Below, in pieces: positions 28,372-40,889 of a stretch of 64,000 nucleotides of DNA (position 1 is its first letter; every line of letters begins with the position of its first letter). A program made the position numbers and the translations under genes. The notes under the pieces are model-generated. The model was not told where the DNA came from and made no database searches. It saw nothing but the letters and a program-made list of their open reading frames with translations. The stretch comes from Deinococcus arboris (GTDB lineage: Bacteria; Deinococcota; Deinococci; Deinococcales; Deinococcaceae): contig NZ_WQLB01000020.1 in NCBI RefSeq assembly GCF_009755355.1, forward strand, positions 16,483-80,482, in the 5' to 3' direction.

Positions 28372-29378
28372 GCCTTCTCGGCAGCGGGCGGGGTCATGGC
28401 GCTGACCCAGGTGTCAAAGGCGCTTGGGCGGCGCACAGAGAGGCCACGCAGGCGGTCTTCCAGTTCGTCAGCCAGGTCTAGGCCGTACTTGTAGGCGGCC
28501 TGCCCCGCCACCACGTTGCTGCCGTACTTGTCGCGGTAGGTGCTGGCCGGGCGGTCGTGGGTCATGGCCTCGGCGGCGGCGTTGGTCTGCGGCAGGCGGG
28601 TGGTCAGAATGGGCGGAGTGGCCTCGCCCGTACCCGCAAAAGCGCGTTCCAGATCGCCGGGCAGCCGGCTCAAGCCCTGGCGGTGCTGGGTGCTGCTGCC
28701 CTGAAACTTGGTCAGCAGTACGCCCAGGCAGGTCAGGCGCAGGCCGCGCGCCCGGCGCAGTTCGCCGATGCGGCCAGCAATCTGCCCGATTCCGTAGGTG
28801 CTCAGGCGGTCGGGAATAGTAGGAATCAGGTAGTGGTCGCTGACCTCCAGACCGTTTTGCGTGACAAAACCCAGGTTGGGCGGGCAGTCAATCAGCACGT
28901 AGTCGTACCCGGCAAAGTGGGGCGCTAGGTACTTCTTGACCGCTTCCATGGGGTTGACCGAGTAGTGGGTGCGCGCGGCGATGTCCTGCATGCGGTCCTG
29001 CACGTCAATCAGACGAATGGAACTGGGCAGGATGTCCACCCGGCCGTACTGGGTGTCCTGGGGCAGCTGCGCCATCAGTTCGGGCGGCACGCGGTTGAGG
29101 TTGCTCGCGCCGCGCACGATGGCCCGCGCCGGGTCAAAGCTCTGGGTGCCGTGAAGCAGGTCCAGAAACAGGTGGGCCAGCGTCTGCCCGGCCTCATCGG
29201 CCTGCGCCCAGCGTTCCTCGCCGATGAGGGCCAGGGTAGCGTTCGTCTGCGGGTCCAGGTCCAGCACTAGCACCCGCTTCTGTTTCATGAAGGCCAGCGT
29301 GTCGGCCAGCTGCACGGTGGCGGTGGTTTTGGCCACGCCGCCTTTGAGGTTGATGAAACTCAGGACACTGGGGGCCAT
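28368..29378 (-). CDS. orphan ParA-family ATPase
   Basis: 336 residues. The deviant Walker A is INLKGGVAKTTATVQLA near residue 10, Walker A' is VLVLDLDPQTNATLAL, and Walker B is YDYVLIDCPPNLGFVTQNGL. It is longer than chromosomal Soj proteins, and residues 80-140 carry an insertion (FDPARAIVRGASNLNRVPPEL). No parB gene or parS-like array is adjacent. Its ATG directly follows the stop of a peroxiredoxin gene (TAA-ATG), so the two are cotranscribed. It may position cargo other than the chromosome. Confidence 0.85.
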   Translation of the reverse strand: MAPSVLSFINLKGGVAKTTATVQLADTLAFMKQKRVLVLDLDPQTNATLALIGEERWAQADEAGQTLAHLFLDLLHGTQSFDPARAIVRGASNLNRVPPELMAQLPQDTQYGRVDILPSSIRLIDVQDRMQDIAARTHYSVNPMEAVKKYLAPHFAGYDYVLIDCPPNLGFVTQNGLEVSDHYLIPTIPDRLSTYGIGQIAGRIGELRRARGLRLTCLGVLLTKFQGSSTQHRQGLSRLPGDLERAFAGTGEATPPILTTRLPQTNAAAEAMTHDRPASTYRDKYGSNVVAGQAAYKYGLDLADELEDRLRGLSVRRPSAFDTWVSAMTPPAAEKA

Positions 29379-29834
29379 TTACAGCCCGCGCAGCTGTGCC
29401 AGTACCGCTTCGGGGCGCACGGTGTAGGCACCGGTGCTTTCCTCGACATGCTGGTACCGCACCACGCCGGCCTTATCGATCAGAAAGACGGCCCGGCCAC
29501 TGATGCCGCGCTCGTCAATGGCCACGCCGTACTGCCGGGCCACGTCCAGTTTCATATCCGCCAGCAGCGGCACCTCAATCCCGTATTCGGCGGCCCAGGC
29601 CTTGTGGGCATGCACCGAGTCGCGGTTGACCCCCAGCACCACCGCGCCGGCATCGGCAAAGTCGTCCTGCCGGCCCGAGTATTCGGGCAGCTGCATAGAG
29701 CAGACTGGGCTGAAGTCCAGCGGGTAGAACACCAGCACCACATGCTGCTGGCCCCGGTAGCTGCTGAGGGTTATCTGCTCGCCCGTCGAGGCAGGCAGGG
29801 TGAAATCGGGGGCGGGCTGTCCCACAAGGCTCAT
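29379..29834 (-). CDS. peroxiredoxin (AhpE/BCP-like)
   Basis: 151 residues of the AhpC/TSA thioredoxin fold. It opens VGQPAPDFTLPASTGEQITL. The peroxidatic Cys is in FYPLDFSPVCSMQLPEY, with the conserved Pro, Thr/Ser and Cys arrangement (P-x3-S-x2-C), and the Arg is in ISGRAVFLIDKAGVVRY. No second resolving Cys is visible, so it looks like a 1-Cys enzyme that reduces hydroperoxides with an external thiol. TAGACT (29842-29847) lies 7 nt before the ATG, suggesting a leaderless mRNA shared with the downstream ParA. Confidence 0.88.
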   Translation of the reverse strand: MSLVGQPAPDFTLPASTGEQITLSSYRGQQHVVLVFYPLDFSPVCSMQLPEYSGRQDDFADAGAVVLGVNRDSVHAHKAWAAEYGIEVPLLADMKLDVARQYGVAIDERGISGRAVFLIDKAGVVRYQHVEESTGAYTVRPEAVLAQLRGL

Positions 29835-30135
29835 GGGAGGCAGTCTACCGGGCGCTGACCGGAGTGGCCTGTTCTGTCTGCTCCGCGGCTGCTTGGCATC
29901 CGGGACAGGTCGGCTCTAACGCCAGATCAGTGGTTGACCTGTCTCTCCCTCCGCTTTGGCTGAACACGGCGCACCCCCAACGCTCAGCCCACCTGACGCG
30001 GTTCTGAGGGCAGGCTTCAGTTTGGCTCAGCTTGAACCGCGTCCCGCTTCACGGCTGCGCCTCGCCCGCCCCTCTACTCTGGGGTCAGTACCGTCCCCGG
30101 CGTGTGCTGGTGGTGGCCGGGGCAGGAGGAACGAA
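29835..30135. other. intergenic region before the desaturase
   Basis: 301 nt between divergent genes. A TTGACC hexamer occurs near 29934 and a TACTCT near 30074, but they are not spaced as one promoter. No open frame with support was found. Confidence 0.35.
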
Positions 30136-31230
<1,095 letters not shown>

Positions 31231-31249
31231 CCCTGGTCTTCCCTTAGCC

Positions 31250-31277
31250 CCCGCGCGTTCTGCGCGGGCCTTTTTTT
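31250..31277 (+). terminator. rho-independent terminator after the desaturase
   Basis: CCCGCGC (31250-31256) and GCGCGGG (31262-31268) flank a 5-nt loop, followed by CC and seven T residues (31271-31277). Confidence 0.88.
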
Positions 31278-31361
31278 GCCCTGCGGGGACGCGCTGTGCC
31301 ATGCTGGGCCAGCCCTCCGCGCCGCCTCTCTCCCTTCGCCTTCAAGGACGGTTCCCTGGCC

Positions 31362-32252
31362 ATGCCTCCCAATCCGGCGTTATTGAAGCTGGGCTACGCG
31401 CCCGACGACCGCGTGGTCATCTTTCACGCCGACGACCTGGGGATGTGCCAGGCGACCGTGGACGGCTGCGCCGATCTGTTCCGGGCCGGCATGCTGGGGT
31501 CGGCGTCCGTGATGCTGCCGTGTGCCTGGGCGCCCTCGGCGCTGGCGCTGGCGCACGAGTTGCCGGGTGCCGACCTGGGGGTTCACCTGACCCTGACGAG
31601 CGAGTGGACGGCGGCCCGCTGGGCGCCCCTTAGCGGCGGCGCGGGCGGCCTGACCGATGAAGCCGGCTACCTGCACCGCACCGTCGAAGCGGTCTGGGCC
31701 GGGGCCCGGCCCGCCGCTGTGGGCCGCGAGATAGCGGCGCAGGTAGACCGCGCCCTGGCCTGGGGGCTCCCGGTGTCGCATGTGGACTCGCACATGGGCA
31801 CGGTGGCCCATCCCGCGCTGCTGCACCGCGCGGTGCGGGCGGCCCTGGCGCGGGGCCTGCTGCCCGTGCTGCCGCGGCTGGACCGGGCGGGGTGGCACGC
31901 CAGCGGCCTAAGTGCTCCGCAGGCGGCGGGCGCGGCGCTGGTCACGCGCGCGCTGGAGGCCAGGGGCGTGCCGCTGGTGGACGAGTTCGTGATGATGCCG
32001 CTGGACGAGGGCGGCGACCACCTGCCCATTCTTGAGCGCATGCTCGCGGCCTTGAAACCGGGCCTGACCCATTTCATCCTGCACCCGGCACGCGACACCC
32101 CCGAACTGCGGGCGGTGGCTGGCGACTGGGCGGGGCGGGTGGCCAACCACGCCGCCTTTCTGGACCCACGCCTGCCGGGCATCCTGGCCGCCAGTGGCGT
32201 GCGTGTGACGACCTACCGGCCCCTGCGCGCGCTGCTGCGGAGGCGGTGGTGA
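31362..32252 (+). CDS. ChbG/HpnK-family (YdjC) carbohydrate deacetylase
   Basis: 296 residues. The family's metal and catalytic motif is VIFHADDLGMCQATVDG near residue 25, followed by DLGVHLTLTSEW and VSHVDSHMGTVAHPALL. YdjC-fold enzymes deacetylate N-acetylated sugars such as chitobiose or hopanoid GlcNAc. It overlaps a GPH-family symporter gene by 4 nt, which suggests uptake and processing of an acetylated sugar. The first ATG without a disordered extension is taken as start; AAGGA lies 12 nt upstream, so the start is less certain than the family. Confidence 0.83.
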   Translation: MPPNPALLKLGYAPDDRVVIFHADDLGMCQATVDGCADLFRAGMLGSASVMLPCAWAPSALALAHELPGADLGVHLTLTSEWTAARWAPLSGGAGGLTDEAGYLHRTVEAVWAGARPAAVGREIAAQVDRALAWGLPVSHVDSHMGTVAHPALLHRAVRAALARGLLPVLPRLDRAGWHASGLSAPQAAGAALVTRALEARGVPLVDEFVMMPLDEGGDHLPILERMLAALKPGLTHFILHPARDTPELRAVAGDWAGRVANHAAFLDPRLPGILAASGVRVTTYRPLRALLRRRW

Positions 32253-33595
32253 CGGAGGGCACTACCTCCAGCGCGGTGCGGTGGCGCTACGCAGTCATGA
32301 ACTTTGGGCTGACCATTCCCGCGCAGGCCGGCAGTTTCCTGCTGCTGTACTACGTGGATGACCGCAAGCTGAACCCCGCCTGGGCCGCCACCACCCTGAC
32401 CCTGTTCGCCCTGTACAACGCGGCCAACAACCCCCTGATCGGCCACCTGTCGGACCGCACGCGCAGCCGCTGGGGCCGGCGCGTTCCGTACATCCGCTTT
32501 GCGTGGCTGCCGGGCCTGGTGGCCTTCGCGCTGCTGTTTATGACCCCGTTTAACGGGGTGGACAGCCCCGTGGCGCTGCTGCTGTACCTCGTGGTGGTCT
32601 GGGGCCTGTGGGAGACCTTTGGCACAGCGGTCGGCACCGGCTACCTGGCCCTGCTGCCCGAGATGTTCCGCACCTACGCCGAGCGCACCGCTGTGGCCTG
32701 GCGCATGAATCTGGTGCAGACGCTGGGGCTGCTGTTCGGCCTGGCGCTGCCGCCACTGCTGGCCGGCTGGGTGGGCTGGGCCGGCATGGGCGTGCTGTTT
32801 GCCGTGCTGTCGGGCGCGGCGCTGCTGTTTGGTCTGGGCGCCCTGTTTGAGCGGCCCGACCCGGCGGCGCGTCCGCTGGGATTTCTGGAGGCCCTGCGGG
32901 CGACCTTCAGCCACCGCGCCTTTCTGACGGTGGTGGCCGCCCAGACGCTGCGCTTTTTTGCCACCGGCACCCTGGCGACTGGCATGGGCTTTTTTGTGCG
33001 CTATAGCCTGGGGGCCGAGGCGGGGGCGGTGACGACCGTTCTGCTGGCCGCCGCTTTCGTGACGGCCGGGGCCGCACTGTGGCCGTGGCGCGCGCTGGTG
33101 GCGCCCCGCTTAGGCCCGCGCGGCACCCTGATGCTGGCGTTTGGCCTCAGCGCCGTGTCACTGCTGCCGCTGGCGCTGGTGCAGACGGTGGCGGGCGCGC
33201 TGGTGTCCACGATTCTCTTTGGCGCCGCGCTGGCCGGCATGATTCTGATGGGTGACGTGATTCTGGCCGACGTGATTGACGAGGACGAGCTGCGCAGCGG
33301 CCAGCGCCGGGAAGGCATGTATTTCGGCATGTCGGGCTTTGTCACGACCCTCAGCGGCGCCCTGACCTCGCAGGTGTTTGGAGCCGTCACGCGCGCCAGC
33401 GGTTATGACCCCCGCCTGGCTGCGCAGCCAGAAGGAGTTGCCGACGGCTTCCGCTTTTTCATGACGGTGCCGCCCATCGCCGGAGCGCTGCTGGCGGTGC
33501 TAATTCTGGCGTTCTACCCGTTGCACGGCCAGCGGCTGCGGGCCGTGAGGCAGGCCCTGGCCGACAAGAGGGCGCAGACCGGTGTGGACTGGTGA
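32249..33595 (+). CDS. GPH-family (MelB-like) sugar:cation symporter
   Basis: 448 residues with about twelve membrane segments. Family signatures are NAANNPLIGHLSDRTRSRWGRRVPYI near residue 50, DVILADVIDEDELRSGQRREGMYFGM near 335, and an N-terminal AVMNFGLTIPAQAGSFLLLYY. GPH symporters import glycosides with Na+ or H+. The GTG at 32249 overlaps the stop of the deacetylase gene and has GGAGG 5 nt upstream; a GTG at 32246 is one codon earlier. Together with the deacetylase it forms a two-gene unit ending near a hairpin at 33649-33689. Confidence 0.85.
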   Translation: MTEGTTSSAVRWRYAVMNFGLTIPAQAGSFLLLYYVDDRKLNPAWAATTLTLFALYNAANNPLIGHLSDRTRSRWGRRVPYIRFAWLPGLVAFALLFMTPFNGVDSPVALLLYLVVVWGLWETFGTAVGTGYLALLPEMFRTYAERTAVAWRMNLVQTLGLLFGLALPPLLAGWVGWAGMGVLFAVLSGAALLFGLGALFERPDPAARPLGFLEALRATFSHRAFLTVVAAQTLRFFATGTLATGMGFFVRYSLGAEAGAVTTVLLAAAFVTAGAALWPWRALVAPRLGPRGTLMLAFGLSAVSLLPLALVQTVAGALVSTILFGAALAGMILMGDVILADVIDEDELRSGQRREGMYFGMSGFVTTLSGALTSQVFGAVTRASGYDPRLAAQPEGVADGFRFFMTVPPIAGALLAVLILAFYPLHGQRLRAVRQALADKRAQTGVDW

Positions 33596-33648
33596 CCCGC
33601 AGCCTCCAGAGTGGTTGAAAGAGGAACCCTCAATCGCTATTCACGCGA

Positions 33649-33689
33649 ATGCCGTGAGCCTCTGCCAGAAACAGCGAGACTCACGGCAT
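33649..33689. terminator. 10-bp inverted repeat between convergent genes
   Basis: ATGCCGTGAG (33649-33658) and CTCACGGCAT (33680-33689) are perfect inverted arms with a 21-nt loop. CCTCAAT and ATTGAGG extend the symmetry at a distance. It could act as a bidirectional 3'-end structure for the symporter and prmC; there is no long T run. Confidence 0.5.
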
Positions 33690-33708
33690 TGAGGGGCGCC
33701 GTTGGCTC

Positions 33709-34551
33709 CTAGGCGCCGCTGTGAGGCCGCTGGGCCAGCACGAAGCGTTCGCGGCCCGTCAGGTCGGGGGCGGTGTCGGCGGACCAGCCCAGACGGCGCA
33801 GCTCCTGGGCAAAGGTCGCCGCGTTGCGGGGGTCAAGTTCCAGGAGCAGCCAGCCGCCCGCCTTCAGCCCTCCAGCGGCCTGCGCCGCCAGCCGCCGGGC
33901 GATGTCCAGGCCATCCGGGCCGCCGTACAGCGCCAGGACCGGGTCGTGGCCGACTTCGGGCTGCACCCCGGCCCGGTCCGCATCCGGCAGGTAGGGGGGA
34001 TTGCTGACCACCAGGTCCAGGGGCCCAGGCACCCCGGTCAGCAGGTCAGCTTCCAAGAACTCAACCTCCAGCCCATTCAGTGCGGCGTTCTCGCGGGCGA
34101 GGCTCAGGGCCTCAGGGCTGAGGTCGGTGGCTCTGACGTGGGCGTCGGGGCGGGCGGCTTTGAGGCCCAGCGCCAGCGCGCCGGTGCCGGTGCCCACATC
34201 GGCCACGCGGGGGGCTGAGGTGCCGCGCAGCGCCTCTAAGGTCAGGTGCAGCAGCCACTCGGTTTCGGGGCGGGGCACCAGTGCGCGCCCGTCGCAGCGC
34301 AGGCGCACGCCGCCCCACTCCAGCTCGGGCAGCAGGTGTTGCAGCGGAATGCGCTGGGCGCGCTGGGCCAGCAGCGCGGCGTAGCGTTCGGCCCCGCTGG
34401 CAGGCGCGTCTTCCTGGCCCCGCGTCAGCAGCGCGGTGGGCGAGAGGCTCAGGGCAAACAGCAGCAGTTCGCGAGCGTCCACCTCCGGGGAGGGAACGCC
34501 CGCTGCTGCCAGGTGCGCCGCGCCTGTGTGCAGCAGGTCGCGGATGGTCAT
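33709..34551 (-). CDS. prmC: peptide chain release factor N5-glutamine methyltransferase PrmC
   Basis: 280 residues. The N-terminal helical domain ([28 protein letters not shown]) is typical of PrmC/HemK. The methyltransferase core has [40 protein letters not shown], and the catalytic NPPY in [15 protein letters not shown], followed by [15 protein letters not shown], which is diagnostic. PrmC methylates the GGQ glutamine of release factors. It lies 3 nt after the khpB stop. Confidence 0.93.
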   Translation of the reverse strand: MTIRDLLHTGAAHLAAAGVPSPEVDARELLLFALSLSPTALLTRGQEDAPASGAERYAALLAQRAQRIPLQHLLPELEWGGVRLRCDGRALVPRPETEWLLHLTLEALRGTSAPRVADVGTGTGALALGLKAARPDAHVRATDLSPEALSLARENAALNGLEVEFLEADLLTGVPGPLDLVVSNPPYLPDADRAGVQPEVGHDPVLALYGGPDGLDIARRLAAQAAGGLKAGGWLLLELDPRNAATFAQELRRLGWSADTAPDLTGRERFVLAQRPHSGA

Positions 34552-34554
34552 GGC

Positions 34555-35139
34555 CTAGCCGTGACGGGGTTTGATCATCAGGCGGCGGGCGGCACCCTCG
34601 CCCACGGACTCGCTCATGACGTCGGGGTGTTCTTTTAGGGCGATGTGAATCACGCGGCGCTCGGCAGCGGGCATCGGCTGCAGCTCGTGGGGTTCACCGC
34701 TCTTGGCCACCTGCACAGCCAGCCGCTCGGCCAGTTTGGTCAGGGTGTCGGCCTGGCGCTTGCGGTAACCGCCGACATCCACCCGCACGCGCTCCTTGGT
34801 GCGGCCCTCGTGCTTGGCCAGCACGGTATAGGCCAGCACCTCAATGGCGCCCAGCGTACGCCCGTCGCGCCCGGCCAGCTTGGCGGCGTTCTCGCCGGTA
34901 ATCTCGGCTTCCAGGGCGTCCTCGGTTTCACGCACGGTCACGCTGAGGTCGGGGTCAATGCGTGAGACCAGGCCGCGTAAGAAGCGCTCAAGCGTGGCCT
35001 GGGGGGTTTCCGGCGCGGCACCTGGCGTGGGCGGCGCGGTCAGGGCGGCGTCGGGAGCGGGCGGCGGCAGCTCGCTCTCGTCGGCGCCGCTGATGCCCAG
35101 CCCCGCGAGGTAGTCGTCCAGGTTCGTGCGGTTATCCAT
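34555..35139 (-). CDS. khpB: KhpB/Jag family RNA-binding protein (KH-R3H)
   Basis: 194 residues. A disordered acidic and Pro-rich N-terminus (1-50) is followed by a Jag-type segment ([20 protein letters not shown]), a KH-like domain ([24 protein letters not shown]), and a C-terminal R3H domain with RxxxH in [18 protein letters not shown] and the closing [14 protein letters not shown]. KhpB binds RNA with KhpA in other bacteria. The Jag N-domain is shorter than in Firmicutes. TAGACT (35147-35152) lies 7 nt before the ATG. Confidence 0.88.
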   Translation of the reverse strand: MDNRTNLDDYLAGLGISGADESELPPPAPDAALTAPPTPGAAPETPQATLERFLRGLVSRIDPDLSVTVRETEDALEAEITGENAAKLAGRDGRTLGAIEVLAYTVLAKHEGRTKERVRVDVGGYRKRQADTLTKLAERLAVQVAKSGEPHELQPMPAAERRVIHIALKEHPDVMSESVGEGAARRLMIKPRHG

Positions 35140-35164
35140 GCCCCGCAGTCTAGCGCGGCCGTTC

Positions 35165-36391
35165 TCACGGGGTTCCCACAGACGGCGGCGGGTCAGACGT
35201 GTCCCTGGTCCGCGCTCCGCGCCCGTACACCGCCAGCCGCACCAGCGCTTCCACCGGCCCTCGCCCGAAGTGAGACAGCCACCACGCGCTCAGCGGCAAC
35301 TGGCACAGGCCCACCAGCAGCGCCAGCCCCAGTCCCCCCGCCGCGCCCCAGATGGACAGGCCCGCGGCGTACACAAAGGCGTCCCCGCCTTCCCGCGCCG
35401 CCTGCACCCAGCGGCCCCCCTGCGCGCCCGCGTAGGGATAGAAAAACAGCGTCATCAGGAGGCTTTGCGACAGGTAATTGGTCATGGCCATGCGGCCACT
35501 GGCCGCGAAGTGAATCAGCGGGCCCAGCCGCCCCGAGGTGGCCAGCAGCCCAATCACGCCCACATAACCCAGCGCGGCCGCCGCGCCGCCGCCCATTCGC
35601 ACTGGAAAGGCCAGCAGCCCGGCCGCCGCGTCGGGCCGGGTGTTCAGGTACGCCAGCAGGGCGCCCAGCGGCAGGCCCACCAGCAGGCCGCCTGCCGCCA
35701 GGCGGCGCAGCAGCGGCCGGTGGTCGTGGGGCCGGGTCAGCAGGCCGGTGCGCTGCGCCGCCGCGCCCAGGCAGAACAGCGCCAGCAGCCAGGGGCCGTT
35801 GTACAGGTTGCCTGCGGTCAGCATCGGCCAGAAGTCCTGGGCGCGCTCGGCCACGTTGGCGGCGTAGCCGGGTTCAATGGCCGGCAGCCCCGCCCAGCGC
35901 GGCCCCGTGCGGGCGGCCCCGGCGGCGGCTTCCATCAGCATGCCGCCCAGCCACCAGACCCCCAGCCCGCCGGCCAGCACCAGCAGGGTACGTGCGCCCA
36001 TGGCCGCCGTCAGCAGCAGGCCCAGCGCCAGCAGCGCGTAATTGCTGATGATGTCGCCGTGCCACACCAAGATGTAGTGGGCCGCCCCAATAAGCAGCAG
36101 CACGGCGTGCCGCCTCAGAAAGACGCCCACCCCATGCCGCGCCAGCAGCCCGGCCGCCCCCCACCCGAACAGCATGGCGAAGATGGAAATAAAGCGGCCA
36201 TTGGCAAAGGTGTCAGTCAGCACCTGCGCGGCGCGGTCCAGGCCCCGCTGCTCCCAGGGCAGAAAGCCCGCGAAGTCCTGCATGTTCACGATCAGAATGC
36301 CGGCCAGCGCCACGCCGCGCAGCACGTCGGGCAGCGGCGAGCGGTCGCGTACGGGGGCAGCGGCCTCTATGGGCGCAGGGCTGGAGTTCAT
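35165..36391 (-). CDS. DUF418 family membrane protein
   Basis: 408 residues with about ten membrane segments. It opens [21 protein letters not shown], the DUF418/HGSNAT-like N-terminus with a conserved Arg-Gly. [19 protein letters not shown] and [24 protein letters not shown] are the family's diagnostic parts. Members are multi-pass proteins related to acyltransferase-like YeiB; the activity is unproven. The ATG at 36391 is chosen because it precedes the conserved region by 18 residues; the upstream open frame is low-complexity. Confidence 0.82.
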   Translation of the reverse strand: MNSSPAPIEAAAPVRDRSPLPDVLRGVALAGILIVNMQDFAGFLPWEQRGLDRAAQVLTDTFANGRFISIFAMLFGWGAAGLLARHGVGVFLRRHAVLLLIGAAHYILVWHGDIISNYALLALGLLLTAAMGARTLLVLAGGLGVWWLGGMLMEAAAGAARTGPRWAGLPAIEPGYAANVAERAQDFWPMLTAGNLYNGPWLLALFCLGAAAQRTGLLTRPHDHRPLLRRLAAGGLLVGLPLGALLAYLNTRPDAAAGLLAFPVRMGGGAAAALGYVGVIGLLATSGRLGPLIHFAASGRMAMTNYLSQSLLMTLFFYPYAGAQGGRWVQAAREGGDAFVYAAGLSIWGAAGGLGLALLVGLCQLPLSAWWLSHFGRGPVEALVRLAVYGRGARTRDTSDPPPSVGTP

Positions 36392-36644
36392 ACGGCCCCT
36401 GCCCGGACATCCGTTGCCGCTTCCGCTGCGGCGCCGCTGGGCACGTCCGGTCGGCCAAGGCTGCAGTGGTTCGGAACTGGTCTCATGCAAGTTCCGGTGA
36501 AATCTGAGGCATGTTTCGGATCTGGTCCGACTGGAAGGCGGAGGAAAAGAGACGGGTTTCCGGGAATTGGAGGCACATCCGGTGCGCTCCCGGATGGTAC
36601 GGACATGGACAGCATCCGTCTCAGAGGCTCGGCGGTCATGCGGG

Positions 36645-38180
36645 TCAGGCTAGCGCGCCTGGGGCCGGGGTTTTGCCGGAAGCAGGGCGCACCAGCACCC
36701 AGCCGGCCACGCCGCCCAGCACGCTCAGGGCCGCCCCCACCAGCGCCAGGGTGCGGAAGGCGTCAGCAAAGGCGGCGTCAGTGGCGGCTTGGGCGCGGGC
36801 TGGGGCGCCGGCCGGCAGGCGCACTTCGGTCAGGCGGGTAGCCTGGGCCTGAACAGCGCGCTGCACCGGAACGCTGGCCCCCACAGCCTCCAGCTGTGGC
36901 CCCAGCGCCGCGCGGTAACTGCCCACCAGCAGCAGCCCCAGCGCCGCCACGGCCAGCAGTGACGCCGCGCGCGCCACCGCGTTGTTCACGCCGCTGGCCA
37001 CCCCACTTTGCTCGCGGGGCACGCTGCCCATCACCGCGCTGGACAGCGGCGCCACCGTGAGGGCCATGCCGAGCCCCAGCACGGCCGCGCCGGGCAGGAT
37101 GGCCGCCCACGACGCGCCCAGCCCCAGCCCCAGGAGGGCCAGCCCGCTGCCCGCCAACACTGGCCCCAACGTGAGCAGCAGGCGCGGGCCGTGGCGGTCG
37201 GCCAGGGCGCCCACTGGCCCCGACAGACCTGCCAGCAGCAGCGACAGGGGCAGCAGCGCCGCGCCCGCTGCTGCGGCACTGAAGCCGCGCGCACCGATCA
37301 GCAGCATGGGCAGATACAGGCTGACGGCCCCCAGCGCGCCGTACAGCAGCAGGGTCAGGAGGTTGGTGCCCACAAAGACGCGGTTCTGAAGCAGGGCCAG
37401 CGGCAGCATGGGCCAGGGCGTACGGGCCTCCCGCCAGATAAAGGCCGCAAAGGCCAGCCCCGCCCCCACCAGCAGCCCCCAGACCAGGCCGTCCCAGCCC
37501 GTTTCACCTGCGCGGATGAGGCCCGCCGACAGCCCGCCCAGGCCAGCCGTCACTGCCAGCGCCCCCGGCCAGTCAGGCTGGGCACCGGGCGCGCGCGTTT
37601 CTGGCACCCGGCGCAGCCACAGCAGGGTCAGAGCGGCCAGCGGCAGGTTAATAAAAAACACCCAGCGCCACGACACGTTGTCCACCAGCAGGCCGCCCAC
37701 CAGCGGCCCCAGCAGCGTCGTGACAGAACTGGCCGCGCTCCAGAGGCCCACGCCCCGGCCCCGGCTGGCCTCACTGAACACGGCGCCAATCATGGCCAGG
37801 CTGCCCGGCACCAGCAGCGCCGCGCCCACACCCTGCGCGGCGCGGGCGGCAATTAGCGCGCCCAGGGTGGGGGCCAGCCCACAGGCCAGCGAGGCCAGCG
37901 CGAAGATGCTCACCCCCCAGCCGTACACCCGCCGCCGTCCCAGGGCGTCGCCCAGTGCGCCGCCGGCCAGTGTGAGGGCTGCCAGCAGCAGGGCGTAGGC
38001 ACCCACCACCCACTGCACGCCGCTGGCGGTGGCGTCCAGGTCGCGCTGCACCGCGTTCAGCGCCACATTGACCACCGTGCCGTCCAGAAAGGCCAGGCTT
38101 GAGCCCAGCACCGTAACCGTGAGCGTCCAGCGTTCGTCCGCCGTCAGGGGGCCAGGACGCGGTGCAGCGGAGTCAGCCAT
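36645..38180 (-). CDS. MFS exporter, DHA2 (EmrB/QacA) family
   Basis: 511 residues with about fourteen membrane segments. It opens [23 protein letters not shown], the DHA2 N-terminal signature with a conserved Asp. Motif A is [17 protein letters not shown], and motif C is [11 protein letters not shown] and [19 protein letters not shown]. Such pumps export drugs or lipophilic compounds with proton antiport. TACCCT (38186-38191) lies 5 nt before the ATG. It lies downstream of the carotenoid operon with a separate promoter, so a role there is not indicated. Confidence 0.86.
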   Translation of the reverse strand: MADSAAPRPGPLTADERWTLTVTVLGSSLAFLDGTVVNVALNAVQRDLDATASGVQWVVGAYALLLAALTLAGGALGDALGRRRVYGWGVSIFALASLACGLAPTLGALIAARAAQGVGAALLVPGSLAMIGAVFSEASRGRGVGLWSAASSVTTLLGPLVGGLLVDNVSWRWVFFINLPLAALTLLWLRRVPETRAPGAQPDWPGALAVTAGLGGLSAGLIRAGETGWDGLVWGLLVGAGLAFAAFIWREARTPWPMLPLALLQNRVFVGTNLLTLLLYGALGAVSLYLPMLLIGARGFSAAAAGAALLPLSLLLAGLSGPVGALADRHGPRLLLTLGPVLAGSGLALLGLGLGASWAAILPGAAVLGLGMALTVAPLSSAVMGSVPREQSGVASGVNNAVARAASLLAVAALGLLLVGSYRAALGPQLEAVGASVPVQRAVQAQATRLTEVRLPAGAPARAQAATDAAFADAFRTLALVGAALSVLGGVAGWVLVRPASGKTPAPGALA

Positions 38181-38285
38181 GCTCTAGGGTAGGCGCCGCC
38201 CGCGCAGTAGTGTGCGTGATTGCCTCCTGACTGAAAGGGGACGGCGGGGCAGGGTAGAGCCTTCAGGAGAAGGCCGCTGGCGCCT

Positions 38286-39442
38286 TCAGTTGCTAGGGGC
38301 GGGGGCCACCACCAGCGGGCCGCGAGGCCCCAGGGTTAACCCCGGTTGCGGCGTGGGGTCGCCGCGCACGGCCCGCAAGGGAGGCAGCGCTGCCAGCGTG
38401 TCCAATATCAGTGTCTGCGCCAGGTGCATCCCCAGGCACAGCCGCTCACCCCCGCCGAAGGGCAGATACGCCCAGGCGGGCGGTTTCTGCGCCCAGCGGC
38501 CGGGGTTAAAGGTTTCGGGGGCAGGCCACAGAGTCGGGTCGCGTCCCGAGAGATACGGCGAATACAGCGCCAGGGCGCCACGCGGCAACCGCACGCCGTT
38601 CCAGACCACGTCCCGGCCCAGGCGGCGGCTGCCCATCCAGCCGGGCGGGTGCAGGCGCAGGGTCTCCTTGAGGACCGCCGGGTGGTGTTCCGGGGCGTGC
38701 CACTGCGGCTGCTCGGCCAGGTGCCACAGCGCGTAGGCCAGCGCGTGCGTGGTGGTGTCGTGGGCGGCAGCCAGTGACACGCGCGTCTCCTCCAGGCCGC
38801 CCGGCAGCGGCGCCAGCACCGACAGCAGGTCGTCGCCGCCCCCCCCGCTCAGGCGGGCGTGGGCCAGCCGCCGCACCTCGCGGTCAAAGCGCAAAAACAG
38901 GGCGGGGCGCGGCCAGGCGGGCGCTGGAAAGGGCCGGCGCAGCGGCGCCAGAAAGGCGTGCAGCAGGTCTTCAGGGAACTCGCCGCTGAAATAAGCCGCG
39001 TTCAGCAGGCGCAGCACGGCGTGGTCGGCCCAGGCCAGGGCGTCGAATTCGCCCACCGGGACCGGGGGCAGGGCCGCCCGAATCCGGTCCTGAAGCGCGG
39101 CCAGGTGCGCCCGGCCAAACCCCGGATTCATCAAGCGCCGCCGCCCCGCGTGGCCCGGCGCGTCGCTGAGAATGACGCCGCCCGAGAGGTACGGCACCAG
39201 AACCGAAAAGCTGCCGGCGCTGCGAAAGGTGGCCAAGTCGCTCAGCAGGGCGCGGTTCCAGGTCGGGCTGAAGCCCACCACGGCCGGGAGGCCCAGCCGC
39301 AGCCGAAAGAGGTCGCCCCCCGCCGCCCGTGCACGCGCCGCGCCGTCTTCAATCAGCGTCAGCGGCGACAGCGCCCAGTCCTGCAGGTGGCCGTTGCCGG
39401 GGCGGGTAGGAGGCTCGGGGAGGGCGCCCAGGCCTCTGGGGC

Positions 39443-39455
<13 letters not shown>
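38286..39455 (-). CDS. cytochrome P450, CYP287-like carotenoid hydroxylase candidate
   Basis: About 389 residues. P450 motifs are present: I-helix VSLAAAHDTTTHALAYALW, ExxR in LKETLRLHPPGW, and the heme-binding FGGGERLCLGMHLA with its Cys. It closes an operon of carotenoid genes, which together with D. radiodurans CYP287A1 knowledge suggests carotenoid 2-hydroxylation. No ATG, GTG or TTG is plausible near the N-terminus. AGGAGGT (39462-39468) is followed after 6 nt by ATT (39455), used here as start; CTG at 39446 overlaps the crtD stop (CTGA) and is the other candidate. The start is therefore uncertain, and an upstream frameshift cannot be excluded. Confidence 0.85.
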
Positions 39456-40879
<1,424 letters not shown>

Positions 40880-40889
40880 CCCCTGGCCC

